From: Bacteroidales bacterium UBA1179
Lineage (GTDB): Bacteria; Bacteroidota; Bacteroidia; Bacteroidales; Bacteroidaceae
Length of the DNA stretch: 5,583 nt
NCBI GenBank assembly: GCA_002309915.1
Contig: DBYT01000092.1
Location: forward strand, 157-5,739
Direction: 5' to 3'
Shown: positions 1 through 5,583 of the stretch, in pieces
Layout: each line of letters opens with the position of its first letter
How positions within the stretch are numbered: the stretch's first letter is position 1
Notes under the pieces: generated by a model
The model's input: only the letters and a program-made list of their open reading frames with translations
Told to the model about the DNA's origin: nothing
The model's database searches: none
Position numbers and translations under genes: made by a program

Positions 1-96
1 GTGAATCCGGGTCTGACGATGAATCCGCTTCTCATTGAGAAGCACTACAGCCGCAAGCATGGCCCCAACGCCTACTACGGCCAGAAGAAAAAGTAA
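1..96 (+). CDS. araD: L-ribulose-5-phosphate 4-epimerase, C-terminal end (partial)
   Basis: Frame 1 is open from the window edge to TAA at 94-96 and encodes 31 residues. They include EKHYSRKHGPNAYYGQ followed by KKK. This closely matches the well-known C-terminus of AraD (E. coli AraD ends in KHYLRKHGAKAYYGQ), a class II aldolase-family zinc enzyme of the cytoplasm that interconverts L-ribulose 5-phosphate and D-xylulose 5-phosphate. The catalytic and metal-binding core lies upstream of the window, so its integrity cannot be judged. The gene is followed after 19 bases by araA on the same strand, so the two are almost certainly cotranscribed. The Lys-rich tail after YYGQ is a small lineage-specific extension. 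The identification rests on a short but very characteristic tail and on the araA neighbour. Confidence 0.88.
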   Translation: MNPGLTMNPLLIEKHYSRKHGPNAYYGQKKK

Positions 97-105
97 CACT
101 CTAAA

Positions 106-111
106 AAAGGA
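106..111 (+). promoter_or_regulatory. Probable ribosome binding site of araA
   Basis: AAAGGA lies 4 bases before the ATG at 116, in an A-rich leader (103-111). It supports 116 as the start of araA over an in-frame ATG at 35, which would lie inside the araD coding sequence. The spacing is slightly short, and Bacteroidota often depend little on Shine-Dalgarno pairing, so the A-rich leader itself may matter as much. Confidence 0.5.
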
Positions 112-115
112 TATT

Positions 116-1649
116 ATGTTTGATAATTTTGAAATATGGTGGGTTACCGGTGCACAGCTCCTTTACGGAGGCGATGCAGTAGTTGCAGTGGACGGTCACT
201 CAAAGGAGATGGTTGAAGGTCTGAACAAGAGCGGCAACATCCCCGTCAAGATAGTATATAAAGGTACTGCCAACAGCAGCAACGAGGTTGAGGCTGTAAT
301 GAAGGCTGCCAACAATGACAGCAAGTGCATAGGTATCATCACCTGGATGCACACATTCAGCCCCGCCAAGATGTGGATTAAGGGTCTGCAGGCTCTTGAG
401 AAACCTCTGCTCCACTTCCACACACAGTACAACACCGATATTCCTTGGGATACCATCGATATGGACTTTATGAACCTGAACCAGAGCGCTCACGGCGATA
501 TCGAGTTCGGTCACATATGCACCCGTATGCGTGTAGCCCGTAAGGTTGTTGTAGGCCACTGGAAGAGCGTTGAAGCCCAGAAGCAGATTGCAGTTTGGGC
601 TCGCGCCGCTGCCGGCCGTGCCGATGCACACAACGTACGCTGCCTTATGTTCGGTATGAACATGAACAACGTGGCCGTTACTGACGGTGACCGCGTTGAG
701 TTCGAGCAGCGCATGGGTTACCATGTAGACTACTACCCCGTATCATCACTGATGGATTACTTCAAGAAGGTTACCGACGCCGAGGCTGACGCCCTGGTTG
801 AGGAGTACAAGAAGCTCTACACCATCAAGATTGATGAGAGCGGTGAGAAGGTATACTGGGAGAAGGTTAAGAACGCAGCCAAGGCTGAGATCGCCCTGCG
901 TCGCGTGCTTAAGGATGAGAACGCTACCGCTTTCACCACCAACTTTGACGACCTGGGTGATGCCGATATCGACGCCCCTGATTTCTGCGGATTCGACCAG
1001 ATTCCGGGCCTGGCATCACAGCGTCTGATGCAGGAGGGTTACGGTTTCGGTGCTGAGGGTGACTGGAAGACTGCCTGCCTGCAGCGTACTCTCTGGGTTA
1101 TGAATCAGGGTATGCCCAAGGGCTGCTCATTCCTGGAGGATTACACCCTGAACTTTGCCGCCGACTGCACATCAAGCCTTCAGAGCCACATGCTGGAGAT
1201 CTGCCCGCTGATTGCTACCGGCAAGCCCAAGCTGGAGGTTCACTTCCTGGGTATAGGTATCCGCAAGCAGCAGACCGCACGTCTGGTGTTCACTTCCAAG
1301 ACCGGCCGCGGTATCAAGGCAACCGTTGTTGACCTGGGTAACCGTTTCCGTCTCATCACCAGCGAGGTTGAGTGCATCGAGCCCAAACCAATGCCAAAAC
1401 TGCCTGTTGCATCGGCCCTGTGGGTTCCGCAGCCCACATTTCGAGATTGGCGCAGGCGCATGGATACTGGCAGGTGGTACACACCACAGTGCTTTCTCAT
1501 ACGATATCACTGCCGAGTATTGGGAGGACTTTGCCGAGATGTGCGGTATAGAGTACATCGGTATCGACAAGAACACCACCATTAGCGGTTTCAAGCAGCA
1601 GCTTCGTAACAACGAGGTTTATTACATGCTCAACAAAGCACTCAAGTAA
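116..1649 (+). CDS. araA: L-arabinose isomerase, interrupted by a single-base frameshift
   Basis: Cytoplasmic, metal-dependent enzyme converting L-arabinose to L-ribulose, the first step of the isomerase pathway. From ATG 116 the N-terminus (WWVTGAQLLYGGDAV) is typical of AraA. Conserved active-site residues by analogy with E. coli AraA (E306, E333, H350) are E314 in GAEGDWKT, E341 in FLEDYT and H358 in SHMLE. The frame opened at 116 runs to TAG 1583-1585 (489 residues), but after about residue 442 (PQPTF) its sequence is no longer AraA-like. The AraA sequence resumes in frame 3 from about 1440 with FEIGAGAWILAGGTHH and ends NEVYYMLNKALK at TAA 1647-1649. Removing one base in 1433-1442 gives about 510 residues, the expected family length of roughly 500. 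The fourth conserved active-site His (H450 in E. coli, in GGTHH here) lies after the shift, so the unshifted product should be inactive. The kinase starts 2 bases after the restored stop. Identity is certain; whether the shift is a real mutation or a sequence error is not. Confidence 0.93.
1433..1442 (+). other. Frameshift site in araA (one extra base)
   Basis: Upstream codons read CAG CCC ACA TTT (Q P T F) in frame 2; the family-like continuation GAG ATT GGC GCA (E I G A) is in frame 3 from 1443. The extra base can be one C of CCC (1433-1435), one T of TTT (1439-1441) or the C at 1442. Either reading gives an uninterrupted PQPTFEIG or PQPHFEIG. Only three-base homopolymers are present, so a simple long-homopolymer miscall is not obvious. 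The site reads TTT-CGA in the zero frame, where slippage of Phe-tRNA from UUU to UUC would restore the frame. That is a speculative alternative to an indel or sequencing error. Confidence 0.85.
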
Positions 1650-1651
1650 TT

Positions 1652-3250
1652 ATGGCATACGATCCCAAATCAGTTATTGAAAAAGGACAGGCCATTCTCG
1701 GTATCGAGTTTGGTTCAACCCGTATCAAGGCTGTGCTCATAGATCCTGAATACAAGCCGATTGCCCAGGGTAGTCATACCTGGGAGAATCAGCTTGTTAA
1801 CGGGCTGTGGACATACAGCGTCGAGAGCATCTGGTTCGGACTGCAGGACTGCTACTCAGACCTGCGCAAGAACGTGCTCAAGCAGTATGAGGTTGAAATC
1901 GAGAACCTTGCCGCAATAGGTATCAGTGCTATGATGCACGGTTACATGCCTTTTGACAAGAACGGCAACATACTGGTTCCGTTCCGCACATGGCGTAACA
2001 CCAACACAGCCAAGGCAGCCGCCGAGCTGTCTGACCTGTTCGTGTTCAACGTTCCTCTGCGTTGGAGCATCTCTCACCTGTATCAGGCTATTCTTGACAA
2101 CGAGCCGCACGTAAAGGATATCGATTTCCTGACCACTCTGGCAGGTTTCATCCATTGGCAGCTCACCGGCAAGAGAGTACTTGGCGTAGGTGATGCATCG
2201 GGTATGATTCCCGTTGATCCCGCTACCAAGAGCTACAACGCCACCATGGTGGAGAAGTTCGACAAGCTGATTGCAGGCAAGGGTTATCCCTGGAAGCTGC
2301 TTGACATCCTGCCCGAGTCACTTGACGCAGGTCAGGACGCAGGCGTGCTCACCGAGGCCGGCGCCCGCAAACTGGATATCACCGGTCATCTGAAACCGGG
2401 TGCTCCCATCTGTCCTCCCGAGGGCGATGCAGGCACCGGAATGGTGGCTACCAACGCCGTTCGTCCGCGCACCGGTAACGTATCGGCCGGTACATCATCA
2501 TTCTCAATGATCGTGCTTGAGAAGGATCTCAAGAAGCCTCATGAGGTGATTGATATCGTAACTACACCTGACGGCAGCCCCGTGGCTATGGTTCACTGCA
2601 ACAACTGCACCAGTGACCTGAACGCATGGGTCAACCTGTTCAAGGAATTCGAGGAGATTATGGGTATTCCCGTTGATATGGGACAGCTCTTTACCAACCT
2701 GTTCAATGTCGCACTGAAGGGTAATCCCGACTGCGGCGGCATTATGAGCTACAACTATGTATCGGGTGAGCCTGTTACCGGTTTTGCCGACGGCCGTCCG
2801 CTGTTTGTACGCTCGGCTAATGACAAGTTCAACCTGGCCAACTTTATGCGCGCTATTATAAGCGGTGCTATAGGTGTGCTCAAGGTTGGTAACGATATCC
2901 TGTTCAATGAGGAGAAGATCAAGGTTGACCGCATTACCGGTCACGGCGGTCTGTTTACCACTCCGGGTGTTGGCCAGCGCATACTTGGTGCTGCCCTGAA
3001 CTCTCCCATCTCCTGCATGAAGACTGCAGGCGAGGGCGGCCCGTGGGGTATGGCTATCCTGGCATCGTACCTTATCAACAACAAGAAGAAGCAGTCATTG
3101 GCTGAATTCCTTGATGATCAGGTATTTGCCGGCGATACGGGCACATCGGTTGCTCCTACCCCTGAGGATGTGGCAGGATTCAATGCCTACATTGAGAATT
3201 ACAAGCAGTGCCTGCCTATTGAGGCTGCCGCTGTAGAGTATAAAAAGTAA
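1652..3250 (+). CDS. FGGY-family carbohydrate kinase, probable L-ribulokinase
   Basis: A 532-residue sugar kinase of the FGGY (actin-like ATPase fold) family, expected to act in the cytoplasm. The N-terminal phosphate-binding motif GIEFGSTRIKAVLID is at residues 17-31 and the sugar-contact-like segment FRTWRNTNT at 111-119. PPEGDAGTGM (255-264) contains D259 as the likely catalytic base. The C-terminal FGGY_C nucleotide-binding segments are HGGLFTTPGVGQRILGAAL (431-449) and GEGGPWGMAILA (460-471). It does not look like classical E. coli AraB; it matches the type of kinase found in Bacteroides arabinose loci. Position directly after araD-araA makes L-ribulose (ATP-dependent 5-phosphorylation) the best substrate guess; xylulose or another pentulose cannot be excluded from sequence alone, so no symbol is given. 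ATG 1652 is 2 bases after the araA stop (TAATTATG), which implies cotranscription and probably translational coupling. No truncation or missing motif is seen. Confidence 0.9.
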   Translation: MAYDPKSVIEKGQAILGIEFGSTRIKAVLIDPEYKPIAQGSHTWENQLVNGLWTYSVESIWFGLQDCYSDLRKNVLKQYEVEIENLAAIGISAMMHGYMPFDKNGNILVPFRTWRNTNTAKAAAELSDLFVFNVPLRWSISHLYQAILDNEPHVKDIDFLTTLAGFIHWQLTGKRVLGVGDASGMIPVDPATKSYNATMVEKFDKLIAGKGYPWKLLDILPESLDAGQDAGVLTEAGARKLDITGHLKPGAPICPPEGDAGTGMVATNAVRPRTGNVSAGTSSFSMIVLEKDLKKPHEVIDIVTTPDGSPVAMVHCNNCTSDLNAWVNLFKEFEEIMGIPVDMGQLFTNLFNVALKGNPDCGGIMSYNYVSGEPVTGFADGRPLFVRSANDKFNLANFMRAIISGAIGVLKVGNDILFNEEKIKVDRITGHGGLFTTPGVGQRILGAALNSPISCMKTAGEGGPWGMAILASYLINNKKKQSLAEFLDDQVFAGDTGTSVAPTPEDVAGFNAYIENYKQCLPIEAAAVEYKK

Positions 3251-3262
3251 GTGTTTTCCATT

Positions 3263-4411
3263 ATGAAGAAATTATCCAAAGTTTTATTGGCTGTTGCTGC
3301 AGTAGCATGCTGCGTATCGGCCGGTGCTGCGAAGCCTAAGTTTCCGTTTGTTGACAGCGCACCCTTTGACACCATTATTGACGGTCAGAAGGTAGCTCTG
3401 TATACAATCCAGAAGGGTAAGGTAGCCGCACAGATCACCAACTATGGTGGATTTGTAGTAAGTCTGTTTTCACCCGACAAGAACGGCGAGTATGCCAATC
3501 TGGTGACTCACAACAACAACATCAAACAATACCTGACTTACAACATGGGTATGGTAGGTCCGGCCCTTGGCCGTTATGCCAACCGTATTGCCAACGGTAA
3601 GTTCACATTGGATGGCGTTGAGTATAACATCACAAAGAACAGCGGTCAGCACACCCTGCACGGTGGTGCAAAGGGTTTTGACCATACTGTATGGACTGTG
3701 CTTAAGGCCAAGAAGAACAAGTTGGTTATGATGTGTGTTCTGCCCGATGGTCTGGACGGATTCCCCGGCACCCTCACAACTATCCTGACCTACTCCATCA
3801 CAAAGGACGGCGGTCTGCAGATAAGCTATGAGGCTACTACCGATAAGGCTACAGTAGTCAACCTGTCCAACCACACCTATTTCAATCTGGATGGCGCAGG
3901 CAACGGTGACATAATGGATCATGAGTTGTATATCAACGCTGCATTCATTACCGAGACTGACCGCAGCAACATTCCTACCGGCGACCTGGGTATGGTTGAG
4001 GGTTCGCCCTACGATTTCCAGAAGCCCGTACGTATTGGTGACCGTCAGTACTCACCCGCTCCTCCTCAGCCCGGACAGGGTGGCGGACGCGGTGGACGCG
4101 GTGGATTCGGTGGTTTCGGCCAGGTACCCGAGGGTATGGTCCGCAACTATGACAACAATTTCTGCCTCATCCATGAGCAGCAGGGTAAGGTTGAGAAGGT
4201 TGCCACTCTCTACTCTCCCAAGTCAGGCCGATTCATGGAGGTTTGGAACAACCATCCCGGACTTCAGGTCTATACCGGTGCCCGCACTGCTATCGCACTG
4301 GAGTCTCAGATGTATCCTGACTCACCTAATCACGAATACTTCCCCAGCACAACACTGCGCCCGGGTGAGAAGTATCAGCACACAGTAATCTACAAGCTCT
4401 CTGTCAAGTAA
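3263..4411 (+). CDS. galM: Secreted aldose 1-epimerase (mutarotase)
   Basis: A 382-residue galactose mutarotase-like protein that interconverts alpha and beta anomers of aldoses; here probably arabinose, galactose or both. ATG 3263 is preferred over the in-frame GTG at 3251 because it opens a signal peptide: MKK, a hydrophobic stretch (about residues 8-20) and a small-residue site near SAGAA. The AVACC stretch is a poor lipobox, so export to the periplasm by signal peptidase I is favoured over a lipoprotein. Family signatures: GRYANRIANGKFTLDG (103-118), HTLHGG (130-135), NLSNHTYFNLDG (200-211, with the conserved catalytic-type H204), YDNNF (296-300; D297 matches the sugar-binding Asp) and IALESQ (344-349, E347 as the likely catalytic base). 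Between residues 264 and 292 sits a Pro- then Gly/Arg/Phe-rich insert unusual for the family. It is the last gene of the operon, 12 bases after the kinase stop, and ends 152 bases before a convergent gene. Confidence 0.93.
   Translation: MKKLSKVLLAVAAVACCVSAGAAKPKFPFVDSAPFDTIIDGQKVALYTIQKGKVAAQITNYGGFVVSLFSPDKNGEYANLVTHNNNIKQYLTYNMGMVGPALGRYANRIANGKFTLDGVEYNITKNSGQHTLHGGAKGFDHTVWTVLKAKKNKLVMMCVLPDGLDGFPGTLTTILTYSITKDGGLQISYEATTDKATVVNLSNHTYFNLDGAGNGDIMDHELYINAAFITETDRSNIPTGDLGMVEGSPYDFQKPVRIGDRQYSPAPPQPGQGGGRGGRGGFGGFGQVPEGMVRNYDNNFCLIHEQQGKVEKVATLYSPKSGRFMEVWNNHPGLQVYTGARTAIALESQMYPDSPNHEYFPSTTLRPGEKYQHTVIYKLSVK
4085..4120 (+). repeat. Four 9-base tandem repeats within the mutarotase gene
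   Basis: Units GGACGCGGT, GGACGCGGT, GGATTCGGT and GGTTTCGGC are in frame and encode GRG-GRG-GFG-GFG (residues 275-286). The first two units are identical; the others differ at two to four bases, which fits local duplication followed by drift. Unit copy number could vary between strains without breaking the frame. The repeat builds the core of the Gly-rich insert placed just before the substrate-binding YDNN segment. Confidence 0.85.
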
Positions 4412-4418
4412 TTCACTT

Positions 4419-4558
4419 GCCAAAGTGTCCCACAACAAGCCCCGCCACAATCGCTGTGACGGGGCTTGCTGTGTTACACACCCTCATCTGAGGCTCATGT
4501 CCCACACTCATCCGCGTCAGAACCTACTCTGACCGGGGTCGTTGTGAGACACTTTGGC
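4419..4558. repeat. Inverted-repeat-bounded intergenic element between convergent genes
   Basis: Eighteen-base arms at 4419-4436 (GCCAAAGTGTCCCACAAC) and 4541-4558 (GTTGTGAGACACTTTGGC) are reverse complements with one mismatch (C4430 against A4547). Between them lie a strong hairpin (4431-4473), a small cctc/gagg hairpin (4482-4493, loop of 4) and a gtcaga/tctgac hairpin (4516-4533, loop of 6). The 9-mer TGTCCCACA also occurs twice in direct orientation (4426-4434 and 4498-4506). The whole could fold as a multi-branched structure on either strand. It may be a bidirectional terminator, or a REP/MITE-like intergenic repeat. No clear target-site duplication is visible next to the arms, so a mobile origin is unproven. 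Confidence 0.7.
4431..4473 (+). terminator. Strong GC-rich hairpin, probable (bidirectional) transcription terminator
   Basis: The outer stem pairs 4431-4444 with 4460-4473 (14 positions, one A-C mismatch at 4435/4469), centred on AAGCCCCG/CGGGGCTT. After one mismatch, a further 4 pairs (4446-4449 with 4455-4458) close a 5-base loop at 4450-4454. It begins 20 bases after the mutarotase stop and lies downstream of both convergent genes, so it can act on transcripts from either side. No run of T follows on either strand, so it is not a textbook intrinsic terminator. Its left arm (4431-4436) is shared with the longer 18-base inverted repeat, so the two foldings compete in part. Confidence 0.6.
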
Positions 4559-4563
4559 GGGAC

Positions 4564-5583
4564 TCATTTGAATACAAAGTCCAGCAGGGTGCAGATGGAC
4601 TTGTCTTTTGTGTCCGATGAGAACGTGAAGTAGATTGCGTGCTTGCCGCTCAGTTCACCTATAGCGGGCAGTTTTACAGCGATCTCCGTGGGTCGCTGGG
4701 GCATATCCGCCTTGATTTGAATCTTGCCCAGTTCCTTGCCCTTCTGCGATGCCCAGGGACGGTCGGCCATTATGGTGATGGTGCCCTCCACGCCTTCCGG
4801 TATCAGGTTGAGCAGCAGGCTTACGTCATCACGGCCGCTTGTGGCGTCAAAGTTGAAGTACTTGTAACCTACAATCGATCCGTCGGTGTTGTTGACCACG
4901 GGGTTGGTGTTGTTGGTCAAATCATACGGCTTGTCAAACTTGCTGTCAGTTCCGTAGGCCGATGCCACATAAGATCCTGAGAACATGTTGTTGGGCCAGT
5001 CGTGTACTGCAGGAGTGGGTCCGGTGTACCAGCAGGCCAGACCGGCAGAGTGACGCTCCAGCGGATCAAGACCGCCAAGTGAGAATCCCTCAGAGTTGTA
5101 TTCACCCTCCGATATCTCAACCTTGCCGCCGGGACCCGGAGTGACCTTAACGGTGATGGGAGCAACCATTGCCTGACGTGCGTACTCATCGGTTCCGGTC
5201 TGGCGGTGATAGAACACGTACCACTGACCGTTTATCTGGCATATTCCACCGTGGGTATTACCGTCAATGGTGGCCGATGCTATAGTCTCACCCTTCTCGT
5301 TTATCTCACGCGCACGGCCGTCGATAACGGTTCCGCCGTAGGTCCAGGGGCCTAAGGGATTGTCGCCGTAAGCGTATGCCAGCGTATAGTTGGATGAAGG
5401 CAGGCCAAACTCACCATCCAGTGTAAACCTGCTGTAAATGAATACGTACTTATCCTGAATCTTACGGATGGACGATGCCTCAAAGAACTTGAACTCTCCG
5501 TCCATGTATCGGCCGGGAACCATATCCTCCACGATTTGTGTTCCGGGTTTTACGGTTGCCATGGTGGCGGGGTCAAGTTCGGC
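4564..5583 (-). CDS. Glycoside hydrolase family 43 protein, C-terminal part (partial)
   Basis: The minus-strand frame is open from the window edge at 5583 to TGA at 4566-4564, giving 339 residues. The ATG at 5562 is internal, because the frame already encodes family-like sequence (AELDPAT) before it; the true start and any signal peptide are outside. Counting from the edge, FFEASSIRK (33-41) carries E35, the likely general acid of the five-bladed propeller. GNTHGG (108-113) with H111 and QWYVFYHRQTGTDEYARQAM (about 120-139) are typical late propeller motifs. After about residue 165, segments such as GYKYFNFD and LLLNLIPEGVEGTITI, ending in a beta-rich stretch, suggest a C-terminal CBM6-like beta-sandwich. 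GH43 enzymes are mostly alpha-L-arabinofuranosidases, beta-xylosidases or arabinanases; the convergent arabinose operon favours an arabinose-releasing role, by inference. The catalytic base Asp and N-terminal blades are not in view, so activity and subfamily cannot be assigned. Confidence 0.87.
   Translation of the reverse strand, partial: AELDPATMATVKPGTQIVEDMVPGRYMDGEFKFFEASSIRKIQDKYVFIYSRFTLDGEFGLPSSNYTLAYAYGDNPLGPWTYGGTVIDGRAREINEKGETIASATIDGNTHGGICQINGQWYVFYHRQTGTDEYARQAMVAPITVKVTPGPGGKVEISEGEYNSEGFSLGGLDPLERHSAGLACWYTGPTPAVHDWPNNMFSGSYVASAYGTDSKFDKPYDLTNNTNPVVNNTDGSIVGYKYFNFDATSGRDDVSLLLNLIPEGVEGTITIMADRPWASQKGKELGKIQIKADMPQRPTEIAVKLPAIGELSGKHAIYFTFSSDTKDKSICTLLDFVFK

Noticed and set aside
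35..115. Upstream in-frame ATG at 35 as the araA start
   Set aside because: It would add 27 residues that overlap the araD coding end and do not resemble AraA; ATG 116 has an AAAGGA leader and starts the typical AraA N-terminus.
115..122. TATGTTTG resembling the Bacteroidota -7 promoter motif (TAnnTTTG)
   Set aside because: It overlaps the araA start codon, has no TTTG-type -33 element at suitable spacing, and sits inside an operon.
200..724. Antisense open frame of 174 residues over araA (and similar antisense frames at 1172-1612, 2504-2944 and 3470-3922)
   Set aside because: These mirror the codon pattern of the real + strand genes, have no recognisable domains, and lie wholly or almost wholly inside well-supported coding sequence.
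1326..1442. Separate small gene starting at 1326 in frame 3
   Set aside because: Its first 38 or so residues are not AraA-like and overlap good AraA sequence in frame 2; only the part from about 1440 is real, as the continuation of araA after the frameshift.
3251..3262. GTG at 3251 as the mutarotase start
   Set aside because: It directly abuts the kinase stop and adds only MFSI before a normal signal peptide beginning MKK at 3263.
4085..4120. CRISPR-like or mobile repeat
   Set aside because: Contiguous 9-base units without spacers, in frame within a coding sequence; this is a simple coding tandem repeat.
4419..4558. tRNA gene, suggested by the cloverleaf-like layout
   Set aside because: The arms are far too long for an acceptor stem, and no TTCRA-type T-loop, anticodon arm or CCA end fits; total length is also too large.
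5562..5583. GH43 gene starting at the ATG at 5562
   Set aside because: The frame stays open to the window edge and the upstream residues (AELDPAT) fit the family; a start there would leave out most of the catalytic propeller.

Overview
The window reads as part of a Bacteroidales chromosome, most likely from a gut or rumen Prevotella/Bacteroides relative. This is inferred from the protein types (a Bacteroides-style FGGY kinase instead of a classical AraB, and a secreted mutarotase), the gene order, and the general weakness of Shine-Dalgarno signals. No 16S rRNA or other taxonomic marker is present, so genus is not established.

Layout: positions 1-4411 on the + strand carry a tightly packed L-arabinose catabolic operon. 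It begins with the 3' end of araD (L-ribulose-5-phosphate 4-epimerase, stop at 94-96). Next come araA (L-arabinose isomerase, 116-1649, with an apparent single-base frameshift near 1433-1442), an FGGY-family sugar kinase that is the probable ribulokinase (1652-3250), and a signal-peptide-bearing aldose 1-epimerase (3263-4411). Gaps between genes are 19, 2 and 12 bases. A convergent intergenic spacer (4412-4563) is rich in inverted repeats, with an 18-base imperfect outer inverted repeat enclosing a strong hairpin. On the - strand, 4564 to beyond 5583 is the C-terminal part of a family 43 glycoside hydrolase with a C-terminal beta-sandwich, probably carbohydrate-binding, region.

How the genes fit together: the GH43 enzyme plausibly releases L-arabinose from arabinan or arabinoxylan. 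The exported mutarotase would equilibrate the released sugar anomers. After uptake (no transporter is in the window), AraA makes L-ribulose, the FGGY kinase phosphorylates it, and AraD makes D-xylulose 5-phosphate for the pentose phosphate pathway. No regulator or transporter gene lies in the window.

The clearest anomalies are the araA frameshift, which separates the last conserved active-site histidine from the rest of the protein; an in-frame 9-base tandem repeat that puts a Gly/Arg/Phe-rich insert into the mutarotase; and the inverted-repeat element between the convergent genes. I see no evidence for a wholly new system such as a CRISPR, defence or phage module.
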